A stretch of DNA of 64,000 bases. Origin: Acidobacteriota bacterium. GTDB taxonomy: Bacteria > Acidobacteriota > Terriglobia > Acidiferrales > UBA7541. Made by a program: the position numbers and the translations under genes. The notes beneath the pieces were generated by a model. It made no database searches, had not been told where the DNA came from, and was given only the letters and a program-made list of their open reading frames with translations. The first letter of the stretch is position 1; the number at the start of each line of letters is the position of its first letter. Of the stretch, positions 1-9,810 are shown piece by piece. The stretch covers positions 396,277 through 460,276 of the forward strand of contig JABCZD010000005.1 of NCBI GenBank assembly GCA_013289855.1, written 5' to 3'.

Positions 1-360
1 CGCCATCACTCTGATGACCCGGAGGCCCATGTTCCTCGCGTACCTACGCTGTCTCCGTGCCCAGTCAAATCCGCACGGCACACTCTCAGCGTACCAAAAC
101 ACCGCCGTTGCCGCCCGCGTGGTTCGCGCCGGCGGCATCTCGCGCTCATCGTCTTCCGGCGCGCAGAACATGCGATACAACCCAGTTCGTAGTCCACTCA
201 TCATTTCTTTGTCTGCGAGTTCTGGCCGCCCCCAGCGGTGTCCGGTCGTAACGCACTGTCAAAAAATAACTCGCGGCACCCTTAGGAAATGCGCCGTCGC
301 ATTTTTCTTATCTCGCATAGCCCGTGCTAGGCTATTGCATTCGCTAACCGGCCCAACAGC
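1..360. other. Left-edge non-coding stretch upstream of lptD
   Basis: No convincing coding region lies here. Short open frames exist on both strands but have arginine-rich composition, no family resemblance and no ribosome binding site. The last 60 bases precede the GTG start of lptD and probably hold its promoter, but I see no clear -35/-10 pair. Confidence 0.4.
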
Positions 361-2685
361 GTGAATTTTCTCTTACATCCACAAACTCGTTTTGCTCTCC
401 GCACCATACTGTTCCTCTGCGCAATTTTATTCGCGAGCTCGCAATCGCCTGCAACCCGTGCCCAGCAGCCGCCGCATCTTCCCAGCGCCAAGGGGCAGCT
501 CGCGGAAATCACCTCCAGCGGTCCGCAACGCCGCCAAGGCGACCTCTACATCGCCGATGGCAACGTGATCGTCATCTACGGCGAGGCCCGCCTCACCGCC
601 GACCACGTCGAGTACAACGACGCCACCTCCGACGTCGTCGCTACCGGCCACGTTCACTACGACTTCGAAAATCAGCACCTCGACGCCGATGACGCCCACT
701 ACAACGTCAACACCGGCCACGGCCTTTTCCACCACGCCCACGGCACCGTAAAAATCGTCCGCAAACCCAACCCCACGCTCTTGGTCTCGGACAATCCTCT
801 CTTCTTTCAGGCCGAAGAAGTCGAACGCCTCAGCGAAGACGTCTACGTCATCCGCAAAGCCTGGATCACCATCTGCGAGCCTGAACATCCCAGCTGGCAA
901 TTCTTCGCCGCTCATGCTCACGTCAAACTCGACGACAAAGTCATCCTCATCAACGCTAACTTCCGCTTCTTCCGTATTCCCCTGATTTACCTACCGTATG
1001 CCACCACGCCCGCAGGCTCCAAGATTCGCCAAACTGGCTTCCTGGTTCCCGATGCGGGCCACAGCAACGTGAAGGGCTTGGTCCTTGGCGACGCTTTTTA
1101 CTTCGCCCCCACCACTTGGATGGACGCCACGCTCGGCGGCCAATACTTCAGCCTGCGCGGCGCCAGCGAACGCGGCCAGCTGCGCATCCTCCCCACGGAA
1201 AACACTTCCATCTCTTACACCTACTTCGGCGTCGACGATCGCGGCCTGGTCAACTCCGACGGTGTTCGCCAGCCCGAAGGCGGCGAAGAGCAGCGCCTCG
1301 AAATCAAGACTCTGCTACCCGGCGGCTGGCGCTTCGTCACCGACTACAATCAGCTCTCCAACCTCACCTTCCGCCTGGCCTTCTCTGACACTTTCGGCGA
1401 AGCCATCAACTCGGACATTCGCAGCGCCATCTTCCTCTCCAAGAATTATCGCGGTTTCAGCTTCAACATCGCCGGCATCAACGACAAAAGTTTTCTCACC
1501 TTGCCCAGCCTGGTGCCGCCGCTCACGCCTGCCACCAGCGTTACCCTGCGCAATTTCCCCGAACTCCGCATCGGCTCCGTCGACCAGACCCCATTTCAAA
1601 ATCTTCCGTTCTACTTTTCGTTCGACTCCTTCGCCGGCGCCTCCCACCGCTCCGATGAGTTCATCGACACCTCCAAATTCGTCTCGCGCGCCGAGTTCGC
1701 TCCGCGCCTTACCGTTCCTCTGCATTTCGGCTCGTGGCTCGATATCGCCGCTAGCGCCACTTTCCGCACCTCGTATTACGGCGCCAGCCTCAACAACTCC
1801 GGCCCCAACCCCGTGGTCGTCGATCAATCCATCCTTCGCAACACCGGCGAATTCTCTCTCGATATTCGCCCGCCCACCCTCGAGCGCTACTTCGCCCGCC
1901 CCAAATCCAAGCGCCGCTACAAACACACCATCGAACCCGCCATCACCTACCGCTACGTAACCGGCGTCAGCAACTTCGCCGATTTTATCCGCTTCGATTC
2001 CGACGCCACGCTCACCAACACCAACGAAATCCAATACGGCATCACCCAGCGCTTCTATATGAAGTCTGGCGACGACCAACCCGAAGAGCTAATCTCCTGG
2101 AGCCTCACGCAGAAGCACTATTTCGATCCCACTTTTGGCGGCGCCATCGTCGCGGGCGACCGCAACGTTTTCCAGGCGCTCGACTCCATCACGCCCTTCG
2201 CATTCGCTCTCGGCCCCGTCCACTGGTCCCCGCTGGTCAGCGACTTCAAAATCACGCCCGGCGGCCTCTACGATTTCGAGTCCATCCTCGAATACGATCC
2301 CACCTTTGGCCGCCTCACCACCATCGGCTCGCTGATAAAAGTCCGTCCCTACGGCAACTTCTTCGCCACCATTGCGCATTTCCACCTGGACGCCAACAAC
2401 ACCCTCCAGCCCCTCTCCAACCAGGTCCGTCTTCTCGTCGGCTACGGCGCGGAAAATCGCAAAGGCTTCAACTTCACCACCGGCATCAGCTATGACTTCC
2501 ACACCAACCAACTGCAGAGCCAAATCGTCCAAGCTACCTACAACGGCGGCTGCTGCGGCCTCAGCGTTGAGTATCGCCGCTTGGCCCTCGGCGGCATCAA
2601 TGCCGACAATCAGTTCCGCGTAGCCTTCATCATCGCCAACATCGGCAACTTCGGTAACCTCCGCCGCCAGGAAAAAGTCTTCTAA
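361..2685 (+). CDS. lptD: LPS-assembly protein LptD
   Basis: This 774-residue protein is the outer-membrane barrel that inserts lipopolysaccharide into the outer leaflet together with LptE. Residues 1-35 form a signal peptide ending near ATRAQ. Residues about 45-140 form the LptA/OstA-like beta-jellyroll (GDLYIADGNVIV, ADHVEYND). The rest is alternating aromatic and hydrophilic strand sequence typical of the barrel, closing with a phenylalanine (EKVF). A cysteine near residue 170 (TICEPEHPSW) and a CC pair at 731-732 (NGGCCGLS) match the cysteines that form the inter-domain disulfides in the E. coli protein. The start is GTG at 361; no ATG fits better. The length is normal for the family. No lpt neighbours are visible. 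Identification is firm. Confidence 0.93.
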   Translation: MNFLLHPQTRFALRTILFLCAILFASSQSPATRAQQPPHLPSAKGQLAEITSSGPQRRQGDLYIADGNVIVIYGEARLTADHVEYNDATSDVVATGHVHYDFENQHLDADDAHYNVNTGHGLFHHAHGTVKIVRKPNPTLLVSDNPLFFQAEEVERLSEDVYVIRKAWITICEPEHPSWQFFAAHAHVKLDDKVILINANFRFFRIPLIYLPYATTPAGSKIRQTGFLVPDAGHSNVKGLVLGDAFYFAPTTWMDATLGGQYFSLRGASERGQLRILPTENTSISYTYFGVDDRGLVNSDGVRQPEGGEEQRLEIKTLLPGGWRFVTDYNQLSNLTFRLAFSDTFGEAINSDIRSAIFLSKNYRGFSFNIAGINDKSFLTLPSLVPPLTPATSVTLRNFPELRIGSVDQTPFQNLPFYFSFDSFAGASHRSDEFIDTSKFVSRAEFAPRLTVPLHFGSWLDIAASATFRTSYYGASLNNSGPNPVVVDQSILRNTGEFSLDIRPPTLERYFARPKSKRRYKHTIEPAITYRYVTGVSNFADFIRFDSDATLTNTNEIQYGITQRFYMKSGDDQPEELISWSLTQKHYFDPTFGGAIVAGDRNVFQALDSITPFAFALGPVHWSPLVSDFKITPGGLYDFESILEYDPTFGRLTTIGSLIKVRPYGNFFATIAHFHLDANNTLQPLSNQVRLLVGYGAENRKGFNFTTGISYDFHTNQLQSQIVQATYNGGCCGLSVEYRRLALGGINADNQFRVAFIIANIGNFGNLRRQEKVF

Positions 2686-2711
2686 ACGCCTTTATCTTGT
2701 TCTATGTAGGC

Positions 2712-2729
2712 GCCGGGCTTCAGCCCGGC
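2712..2729. repeat. Short perfect hairpin downstream of lptD
   Basis: GCCGGGC-TTCA-GCCCGGC forms a 7-bp perfect stem with a four-base loop, 27 bases after the lptD stop. There is no U-rich tract after it, so it does not look like an intrinsic terminator. Its form resembles the short GC-rich palindromes scattered between genes in many GC-rich genomes. No other copy is seen in this window. Confidence 0.5.
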
Positions 2730-2951
2730 ATGGCTAGCCCTTCGCGGCTTGGTGTTCAGCCCCAAGAATCCCACTTACACGCCCCCGAAGCCTCCGGCGG
2801 ACGCCGCGCCACGGCCGTTTATCCTTGTAACGATTAGGCCGCACTCTTCACTACTTGCTATCCATCGAATTGTCCACTCTTCGGCATTCCAGGGATCGCT
2901 CGAATTTGCGTTAAGAATTTGCGTGATGAAGTTCTGTGATGAAGTTGCGTG

Positions 2952-5900
2952 ATGAAAAAAGAAGGCGCCATCGGAACCACCGCACTGCTGGCCATCGCCG
3001 CAGTGGTGGGCTTTTCCGTCTATCCTGGCGGACCAACGCGTGGCGGCCCCGATACTGGCAGCGCAGCCGCAAAGTCCAAGTCAGGCGGCAGCACTCACAA
3101 ACCGAAGCCGCCATCGAAAAACGCCACCTGGTGTGACGACCTTACGGGTCGCCTCGGAATCTTCCTGGAAATCAAAGATCCTGACGACATCACCCGCGCT
3201 CCGGCGTGCTACGAAACTAAGGAAGACCCGAAGCATCCCCCCGTGCAAGACCCCGATGTTCTGAAGGCTACGGCCAACCTAAAATTCGTAATCGCTCTAT
3301 TACCCGATCCTCTTCACACTCATTTGCCTGTCCTCTTCGATCAATTTACCGGTGCTATCCAGGAAGCCGGGCAAGACGAACACTACGATTTCGATAGTTC
3401 CTGGCTACCCTGGCAAGACGAGGAGCCGGATTACGCCTTGCTTGATGATCGTCAGAACGCGGACCACCTCAAAGAAATGCGCGAGCAACAGCCCGGAGTC
3501 ATCTTGTTTCGCAAGGCTCCGCTAATCCATGGCGCTCCGTCCATCGGCGACATGCTTCCCGAGTACCGGCAAGGCTTGGTGGTTCTGGTCGTAGCGGAAG
3601 ACGCCACCCACGGCATCCACCGCGAACAATTTCGCAATGCCTTGGATTGGATTTACGCCCTCGCTCCGCAAGCAAGAGAACGGCCGGGCGCCGTTACCAT
3701 TCTCGGCCCCACATTTTCTGGTTCCCTACCATCGCTCGCCCAACTCCTCACCGAGCAAGACATTCTGCAGGTCTGGAATCTACAGTCTTCCGGACAGGCG
3801 GGCCAGTCGCCGTGCTCGCAGTTCGCCATTTACAGCGGTGCTGTCAGCGACAAACTAGCCGCCGAGTGGTTTCGCGCTCAATTCCTCGAATGTCCAGCTA
3901 AAGACTCAGGTAAGAACCCGTCACCACAGGTGGTCTTTCACAGCTTTGTGGCCGACGACGAAACAGAGCTCAATCGATTCTGCGAATACTTGAGTCGGGA
4001 GCAGTGGAAACGGTTCATTCGGGAAAGAGTCGTCGTGATCTCCGAGGACGAAACGGCTTATGGCAGCCTTCCGCCATCTACTCCCCCCGCGCAGCAGGAG
4101 CGGTGCGCCTCCAAATTTATGCGAATCTTCTATCCTCGCGATATTTCTGCCTTACGTGGCGCTTACCAGACCAAATCCATCTTCGATTCTGGTATTCCTT
4201 CGCAACCCTCGGACGCGCAACGCAGAAATCTTCCCACTGATCTTGCCGACCCCGCTGGCGAGGTCCATGATTCAATAAAAACGTATGGCGGAAATCAGAC
4301 CCCGCTCGTCCAGGAAGCTTTTCTCCTGCAGATGGTTGCCGCACTCCGCGATTTTCACGCTCGCTACTTAATTTTGCGCAGCAGCAATTCATTGGATCAG
4401 GTATTTCTGACCAATTTCCTGCGTCGCACTTATCCCGACGGCCGCATCGTGATCGTCGGCTCGGACTTGCTCTTTTCCAGAGAACGCGGTGCTACCGGGC
4501 TCAGTGGCACAATGACTTTAAGCACCTATCCGCTGTCTGCCCCTGCTCGGCGCTGGATGGACTATGCGACAAGACCCTCTTTCGATCGGGTCTTTAGTTC
4601 CGACCAATCGGAAGGCACTTATATCGCGCTTCGGCTTTTGCTTAGCGGCTCCAGCCGCCCCTCAGAATCGCAACAGTTCGGCGAATGTCACGCAATTCCG
4701 TTAGATGACCGCAAAATTTTCTTGCCGAAAGTGACCTGTTCGAGTCCAGCCGCCTTGCCGGACTACGCCCTCCCTTACTGGCTAAACTCGAACTATTGCC
4801 CCGACACGGCTATAAACGAGCCCTGCGAATATAGCGGCCCTGCCACTTGGCTCTCCGCCGTCGGTCAGAACAAGTTGTGGCCGCTCGCGGTTCTGTATCA
4901 GGACGCCGCCCAAGGGATTGATACCACCAGGACAGAATCAGTGCTCGTAAAACTCTTCGGTGATCCCGCCATCGCTCTCGCCAGCGCGGACTCCGATCTT
5001 GGCCGCAGGCCGGAAATGCCTCTGGTCATGAAGATTTTCTGGCTCATCCTCGTGGCCTTTGCTGCATTTCATGCCTGGTGCTGCTGGTTCGGATCATTCA
5101 CGGCGAAACCTTCCTTCCGCGCACAGTTTGCCGGTACCAGTGTCGGCCATGAGGCGTTGGTTTTCGTCAGCACCTGCTTCGTGGCATTCCTTGCCCTAAT
5201 GAGCGCATTTTGCTGCGCCTCGTTCAGCATTCGCGCCTACGCGCTCGTTTACCCCTGGTTTGGCCTGATCTGCGGCGCGGCTGTCTGCGGGTTGATGTTG
5301 CTCTCAACGATTGGTGCCAGTCGTTGCGGCCATCGCATATCTCGCGACTCTTTGACCGCCGCTTATGGCGGTCCCGACTCTTCCCCGCGTAGCGCCAAAC
5401 GTCATGCCCAAAACGATCACTATTGGCGGAAAAATCGACGTCAATATATGTTCCTATTCGTCGTCGCAATTACGCTTTTCACCCTTCTATTTATCTTGCC
5501 CATGGAGTGGGTTCTTCGCCCGGCGAACCACGTCTTGGGTTCCTGGCGTGGAATGAACCTATTGAGCGGTATCTCTTGGCTCGTTCCTTTACTTGCCATG
5601 CTCGCTGGCTTTTACGCCGCTGTATGGTTCTCCCTTCACGGAATGGCCTTGTTTGGCATGGACCGGTCACTCCTTCCGCTGTCTTATCAGCTACGCATAA
5701 GTGGTGAGCAGGAATTCGATAAAGATGGCCACTCCAAGGTCGGCATGTTGAGCATGTTTGGCCGAGGGACTGCCCAGACCATGGTTGAAAAGCTTTGCCG
5801 CACATGGAATGACAAAGTGATTCGGCTAACTGGTTTGCTCGCCGTCGTATTTTTGCTGATCGCCTTCGGAACCGCCAGCGGGTTCCCGATACGCAGCCTC

Positions 5901-6893
5901 GGTTCACATAATTATTCTCTCGTCGTTTTCATCTGGTTGGATTTGTGCTGCAGCCTGCTGCTTGCTGAAGCCTGGCGACTCTTCGCAATTTGGGAGAACC
6001 TGCGAATACTCCTGGTTTTTCTCGATCGCCTTCCTTTGCGTCGAACTCTCGCTTCCCTCCACGGCTTTTCATGGGGAAGCGTATGGAAGATGGGCGGCAA
6101 CGTATTGGAACTGCGTTACAAATTAATCTCACGCCAGATCGAATGCATGAATCACACTATCAATACCATCGAGAAGGCGTTTTCTAAGGACTTGGATCCC
6201 GCTACCGCGCTGGCGGCCCAAGAGTGTAGGGTGTCGCTAGGCCTGGTGAATAACTCAGTTCAGACTTTTGCTGCCTGGTATACGGCAAATCTGAAAAATG
6301 CCGACGCGGGCAATCTGAAATCGTTTCGCAGGGTCCAGCAAGAATTAGCCAAGACGTCCGGTCTGATCCTTGCTCATCTACTCGTCCCGTACTGGAGAAA
6401 GGAAGGAATATCGCTGACTCAGCTAAGCGCAAAACCAGACAAATCCGACGAACCTCAGGAGACTCCTCCGCTAGCCAAAGAGCTATACATCCGGAATGCC
6501 GAGGAATTCGTTTGCCTCAACTACTTGGCCTTTGTACAAAATGTCCTCGGTCGTATCCGCACCATCACCATCACGATTGTTGTCCTGTTCCTGGCTGCTG
6601 CCGTAGCCATTTCCAGCTACCCCTTTGACCCGCGACAGGCGCTTAGTGCCGTCTTGGTTGTCCTTCTCTTGGCGATCGGTATCGTCATCGTCCACGTCTA
6701 CGCCGGAATGCATCGCGACGCCACCCTGAGCCACGTTACTAACACCAAGCCCGGCGAATTGGGTCCCGAATTTTGGTTCAAATTGGTTGGCTTCGGTTTC
6801 GCTCCCGTCATCGGCTTGCTCGCCAGAATCTTTCCCAGCATCACCGATTTTCTCTTCTCCTGGCTGCAACCCAGCATTTCTTCCCTGAAGTAA
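2952..6893 (+). CDS. Unrecognised 1313-aa polytopic membrane protein with receptor-like N-terminal half
   Basis: The N-terminus has one hydrophobic segment (residues about 8-24) that should act as a signal anchor. Residues about 85-670 are soluble and carry stretches like a type I periplasmic ligand-binding fold (AVTILGPTFSGSLPSLAQLL; LILRSSNSLDQVFLTNFL; RIVIVGSDLLF), with several cysteines that could form disulfides. From about residue 693 onward there are roughly nine or ten hydrophobic segments, with a helical cytoplasmic-looking stretch around residues 1010-1180. The upstream DNA repeats GTGATGAA three times, with GTG at 2949 directly before ATG at 2952, so the exact start is uncertain and no Shine-Dalgarno sequence is seen. 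The gene stands alone. I cannot assign a family; a ligand-sensing or transport role is only a guess from the layout. Confidence 0.8.
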   Translation: MKKEGAIGTTALLAIAAVVGFSVYPGGPTRGGPDTGSAAAKSKSGGSTHKPKPPSKNATWCDDLTGRLGIFLEIKDPDDITRAPACYETKEDPKHPPVQDPDVLKATANLKFVIALLPDPLHTHLPVLFDQFTGAIQEAGQDEHYDFDSSWLPWQDEEPDYALLDDRQNADHLKEMREQQPGVILFRKAPLIHGAPSIGDMLPEYRQGLVVLVVAEDATHGIHREQFRNALDWIYALAPQARERPGAVTILGPTFSGSLPSLAQLLTEQDILQVWNLQSSGQAGQSPCSQFAIYSGAVSDKLAAEWFRAQFLECPAKDSGKNPSPQVVFHSFVADDETELNRFCEYLSREQWKRFIRERVVVISEDETAYGSLPPSTPPAQQERCASKFMRIFYPRDISALRGAYQTKSIFDSGIPSQPSDAQRRNLPTDLADPAGEVHDSIKTYGGNQTPLVQEAFLLQMVAALRDFHARYLILRSSNSLDQVFLTNFLRRTYPDGRIVIVGSDLLFSRERGATGLSGTMTLSTYPLSAPARRWMDYATRPSFDRVFSSDQSEGTYIALRLLLSGSSRPSESQQFGECHAIPLDDRKIFLPKVTCSSPAALPDYALPYWLNSNYCPDTAINEPCEYSGPATWLSAVGQNKLWPLAVLYQDAAQGIDTTRTESVLVKLFGDPAIALASADSDLGRRPEMPLVMKIFWLILVAFAAFHAWCCWFGSFTAKPSFRAQFAGTSVGHEALVFVSTCFVAFLALMSAFCCASFSIRAYALVYPWFGLICGAAVCGLMLLSTIGASRCGHRISRDSLTAAYGGPDSSPRSAKRHAQNDHYWRKNRRQYMFLFVVAITLFTLLFILPMEWVLRPANHVLGSWRGMNLLSGISWLVPLLAMLAGFYAAVWFSLHGMALFGMDRSLLPLSYQLRISGEQEFDKDGHSKVGMLSMFGRGTAQTMVEKLCRTWNDKVIRLTGLLAVVFLLIAFGTASGFPIRSLGSHNYSLVVFIWLDLCCSLLLAEAWRLFAIWENLRILLVFLDRLPLRRTLASLHGFSWGSVWKMGGNVLELRYKLISRQIECMNHTINTIEKAFSKDLDPATALAAQECRVSLGLVNNSVQTFAAWYTANLKNADAGNLKSFRRVQQELAKTSGLILAHLLVPYWRKEGISLTQLSAKPDKSDEPQETPPLAKELYIRNAEEFVCLNYLAFVQNVLGRIRTITITIVVLFLAAAVAISSYPFDPRQALSAVLVVLLLAIGIVIVHVYAGMHRDATLSHVTNTKPGELGPEFWFKLVGFGFAPVIGLLARIFPSITDFLFSWLQPSISSLK

Positions 6894-7008
6894 GACTTCT
6901 ACGTTCGCATCAGTGGCCCTCAGTCCATTCACCAACGGCCGAGTCAAAAGGAAAATGGCTCCCGCCCGCGCCGCCACAGCTCCATTCGAATGACCATGTA
7001 GTTATCTA

Positions 7009-7037
7009 TTGACACGACAACTTTTTCTCGCTATTAT
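7009..7037 (+). promoter_or_regulatory. Near-consensus sigma-70 promoter without a downstream gene
   Basis: TTGACA (7009-7014), a 17-base spacer and TATTAT (7032-7037) match the housekeeping consensus in 11 of 12 positions with ideal spacing. Transcription would start near 7044 and run right into about 475 bases without a plausible gene, towards a gene on the opposite strand. Either it drives a non-coding RNA or it is a chance or relic promoter. Confidence 0.5.
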
Positions 7038-7377
7038 TGCCCGTGATCGTCGAACTTCCCACCCGAACTGACTCTGCCGTCTTCCCCCCGATACTCGCGT
7101 CTACGCCTCACCGCACGCCAGCTCGCCACAGCTGCCAGACCTGCCGTGCCACATCAGGTCGGCCTCCCATTCGTCGCAGCATGGCTTCCTTACCTCTTTA
7201 TCTCGCACTAGCGTTCTGACGCAAAAACTTGATCCTGTGTTTTCAATAGCTTGCGCACTCTTCTCAATTCACAATTTCGCGCATCCCTTTTATTTTGTTA
7301 TCGCTGCGCACTCTTTGCCAAGAACACCCGGGGGTAGGGTCCGTTCCTCTAACCGAATCCCTCCGGTTCTTGTAACC

Positions 7378-7460
7378 CCAATAGAATCTTACTCTTTCAC
7401 GCGAATCACCCCTAAACCCAATGGAATCTTACTCTTTCAACATGACCCGGGGGGTGGGGG
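7378..7460. repeat. Two-unit 40-bp repeat with G-rich tail
   Basis: The core AGAATCTTACTCTTTCA type sequence occurs at about 7383 and again, as GGAATCTTACTCTTTCA, at about 7423, a 40-base period. Each is preceded by an ACCC-AAT block. The second unit is followed by GGGGGGTGGGGG (7449-7460). The same plan (CCC block, GAATC, CTTCC/CTTTC, then a G-rich tract) recurs at 19505-19631, so this appears to be a dispersed repeat family. Confidence 0.6.
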
Positions 7461-7519
7461 TCTCATTTCCACTTCGCTCTCTCAAAATCCGGCTGGCACC
7501 ACAGCAACTTCGCGGTTCG

Positions 7520-8263
7520 CTACTTCCCGAACACCTTGCGGAACAGCGCGATCATTTCCCCGAACGCCAGGTCCGTCGCCTCGGGGTCGTACCGCGGACC
7601 TTCGTCTCGCATGAACGCATGCTCCGCCGGAAACATCTGCACGCGATACCGCGCACCAGACGCGCGCAGCCCCTCGTCCACTTTGGCGCGCCCCTCCGCG
7701 GGCACGTGCGGATCGTTGCTCCCGAAAATCATCAGCAACTCGCCGCGAATCTCTTTCGCGCGCGCCAGCGAGCCGGCGTCAAAGTCCGCTCCCAATTTTC
7801 CGTTATGAATACCCGTTCCGTAGAAACACACCGTAGCTTTCACATCTGGCTGCAGCGCCGCGCGAAACGCCAGGTGCCCGCCGATGCAAAATCCCATTGC
7901 GCCCAATTTTCCCGGTGCCGTCTTAGCGTGTTTGCTCAGCCAATCCAGACCGGCGCGGCAGTCCGCGTCGAAATCTGCCACCGGAGTTTTTCCCGCGTCG
8001 GCCATCCCGCGGTCGCGCCCCGCATCGTCGAAAGGAATCGCCAGGCCCGGCGGTTCCACGCGGTGATAAATTTCCGGCGCGGCCACCACGAATCCATAAC
8101 CCGCCAGCCGCGCGCAGGGACGCAGCATCGTCCCGGTCAACTGGAAAATATCGGAGTAGCACCAAATCGCCGGATATTTTCCCTCTGCCGTGGGCGCAGC
8201 TACAAACGTCCGCATTGGCGCGCCGGACGTGGGAATATCCACATAACCCGAAGTGATAATCAT
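7520..8263 (-). CDS. Dienelactone hydrolase family protein
   Basis: This 247-residue cytoplasmic alpha/beta hydrolase carries the family's cysteine nucleophile motif (GAMGFCIGGH, Cys126), the aspartate region (IFGSNDPHVP) and the histidine region (FPAEHAFMRDEG), so the Cys-Asp-His triad is complete. The family hydrolyses dienelactones in aromatic ring degradation, but many members act on other esters and the true substrate is unknown. Length is normal and there is no signal peptide. It is divergent from the aldose epimerase gene across 293 bases, and no other aromatic-degradation gene is adjacent. Confidence 0.88.
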   Translation of the reverse strand: MIITSGYVDIPTSGAPMRTFVAAPTAEGKYPAIWCYSDIFQLTGTMLRPCARLAGYGFVVAAPEIYHRVEPPGLAIPFDDAGRDRGMADAGKTPVADFDADCRAGLDWLSKHAKTAPGKLGAMGFCIGGHLAFRAALQPDVKATVCFYGTGIHNGKLGADFDAGSLARAKEIRGELLMIFGSNDPHVPAEGRAKVDEGLRASGARYRVQMFPAEHAFMRDEGPRYDPEATDLAFGEMIALFRKVFGK

Positions 8264-8556
8264 CGCAGTGACCTTTCTTTTTCGAGCGCATTCGTGCCGC
8301 GAAAGCAGAGCATATCACCGTCGACGCACGCCGCCATCGCTCGTAGCTCGCACCACGCGCCAGACTTATTGCGGGTTAGCCGGCCACGGCCGGACTCGTC
8401 GCGGCTGGACTTGTCGGGGCGAATCACTCGGTGCTATACCGTACACAGCCTTGCAGACGCCGGCGGCCCGCGCAGCATTCTGCCGGAATCGCTGGCGTAG
8501 CAGTGTATTGCAATCGGCGCGAAAAAAATCGCGCCAGGAATCGACGGAGTTCAGCG

Positions 8557-9717
8557 ATGAAAATTTCACGACGTGCGGCTTTGCTGTTGCTGGTGTCAGC
8601 GTTTTTGCTGTTCGCCGCGCAAACGCCCAGTACCCCCCAAACCGCCAGCACGGCCGAAAAATCAAGCCTCACGCACCGCGATTTCGGCGCCGCCTCGGAC
8701 GGCAAGGTCGCGCAACTCTATACCCTGACGAACGCTCACGGCATGGAAGTTTCCATCACCAATTTTGGCGCCACCGTGGTCAGCGTTAAGGTTCCCGATC
8801 GCTCCGGCGTGCTCGGCGACGTGGTGCTCGGCTACGACAACGTTGCGGGATATGAATCCGGCACCGCATCTTTTGGCGCCACCGTGGGCCGCTATGCCAA
8901 TCGCATCGCGCACGGTGCCTTCTCGCTCGATGGCAAACAGTACACGCTGGCCAAAAACAACGGAGAAAACAGCCTGCACGGCGGGAACATCGGCTTCAAC
9001 AAAAGATGGTGGGACGCCAAAGACGTTTCCACAAAAAACGCGCCCGCTCTGCAGCTCGAATATCTAAGCAAGGACGGCGAAGAAGGCTATCCCGGAAATC
9101 TTTCCGTGCGCGTCACCTTTACTCTTACCGACGCCAACGAATTACAAATCAACTACAGCGCCACCACCGACAAAAACACCGTGCTGAATCTCACCAATCA
9201 CAGCTACTTTAATCTTGCCGGCAACGGCACAATACTCGACGAAAAACTGATGATTGCCGCGGACAAATTTACGCCCGTCGATGCCGGCCTGATCCCGACC
9301 GGTGAATTGCGCTCCGTCGTTGGAACGCCCTTCGATTTTCTCAAGCCCACGCTAATCGGCATGCGCATCGAGGCGGACGACGAACAAATAAAACTCGGCA
9401 AGGGCTACGATCACAACTGGATTCTGAACAGCAAGGGCAACAAGAAACCCACGTTCGCCGCGTCAGTAGCGGATCCGCGCTCTGGCCGCAAACTGGAGGT
9501 CTGGACCACCGAACCGGGTATCCAGATTTACACCAGCAATTTTCTCGACGGCACAATCAAAGGGAAAGGCGGCACGGCTTACATTCACCGCGCCGCGATC
9601 TGCCTGGAAACGCAACATTTTCCGGATTCACCGAATCATCCGGCGTTTCCCAGCGCGGAACTGCAACCTGGCGCGAAATTCTGGTCCGAGACCATTTACA
9701 AATTCTCGGCAAAATAG
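8557..9717 (+). CDS. galM: Secreted aldose 1-epimerase (mutarotase)
   Basis: The product interconverts alpha and beta anomers of aldoses such as glucose or galactose. I place the start at ATG 8557, giving 386 residues, because it directly precedes a clear signal peptide (MKISRRAALLLLVSAFLLFA); the frame is open further upstream but that part is arginine-rich and unlike the family. Family motifs include FGATVGRYANRI, the catalytic histidine region TNHSYFNLAG, GYDHNWIL, and the glutamate region CLETQHFPDSPNHPAFPS. Export to the periplasm is predicted, which suits a role on incoming sugars. Its stop is 94 bases from the end of a convergent gene. Confidence 0.92.
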   Translation: MKISRRAALLLLVSAFLLFAAQTPSTPQTASTAEKSSLTHRDFGAASDGKVAQLYTLTNAHGMEVSITNFGATVVSVKVPDRSGVLGDVVLGYDNVAGYESGTASFGATVGRYANRIAHGAFSLDGKQYTLAKNNGENSLHGGNIGFNKRWWDAKDVSTKNAPALQLEYLSKDGEEGYPGNLSVRVTFTLTDANELQINYSATTDKNTVLNLTNHSYFNLAGNGTILDEKLMIAADKFTPVDAGLIPTGELRSVVGTPFDFLKPTLIGMRIEADDEQIKLGKGYDHNWILNSKGNKKPTFAASVADPRSGRKLEVWTTEPGIQIYTSNFLDGTIKGKGGTAYIHRAAICLETQHFPDSPNHPAFPSAELQPGAKFWSETIYKFSAK

Positions 9718-9810
9718 CATAACCGCGACGGCGTGCTAAATGGAAAATTTATTGACGAAAGAAAAACACCAACGAAAATCAGGCGGCGCGAAAGCTGGAC
9801 GACGCGAAAG

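Larger units (their letters stand above)
6894..7519. other. Gene-poor stretch between convergent genes
   Basis: This 626-base stretch lies between a rightward gene ending at 6893 and a leftward gene ending at 7520. No credible coding sequence is present. It holds a near-consensus promoter (7009-7037) and a repeat unit with a G-rich tail (7378-7460), described separately. Confidence 0.6.

Noticed and set aside
14..364. Open frame of 116 codons at the left edge
   Set aside because: Composition is unlike protein, there is no ribosome site, and it runs into the lptD start.
427..921. Long antisense frames within lptD and likewise within other GC-rich genes (for example 1315-2079, 10682-11485, 22812-23660)
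   Set aside because: They mirror the codon pattern of well-supported genes on the other strand and show valine/glycine-rich or low-complexity translations.
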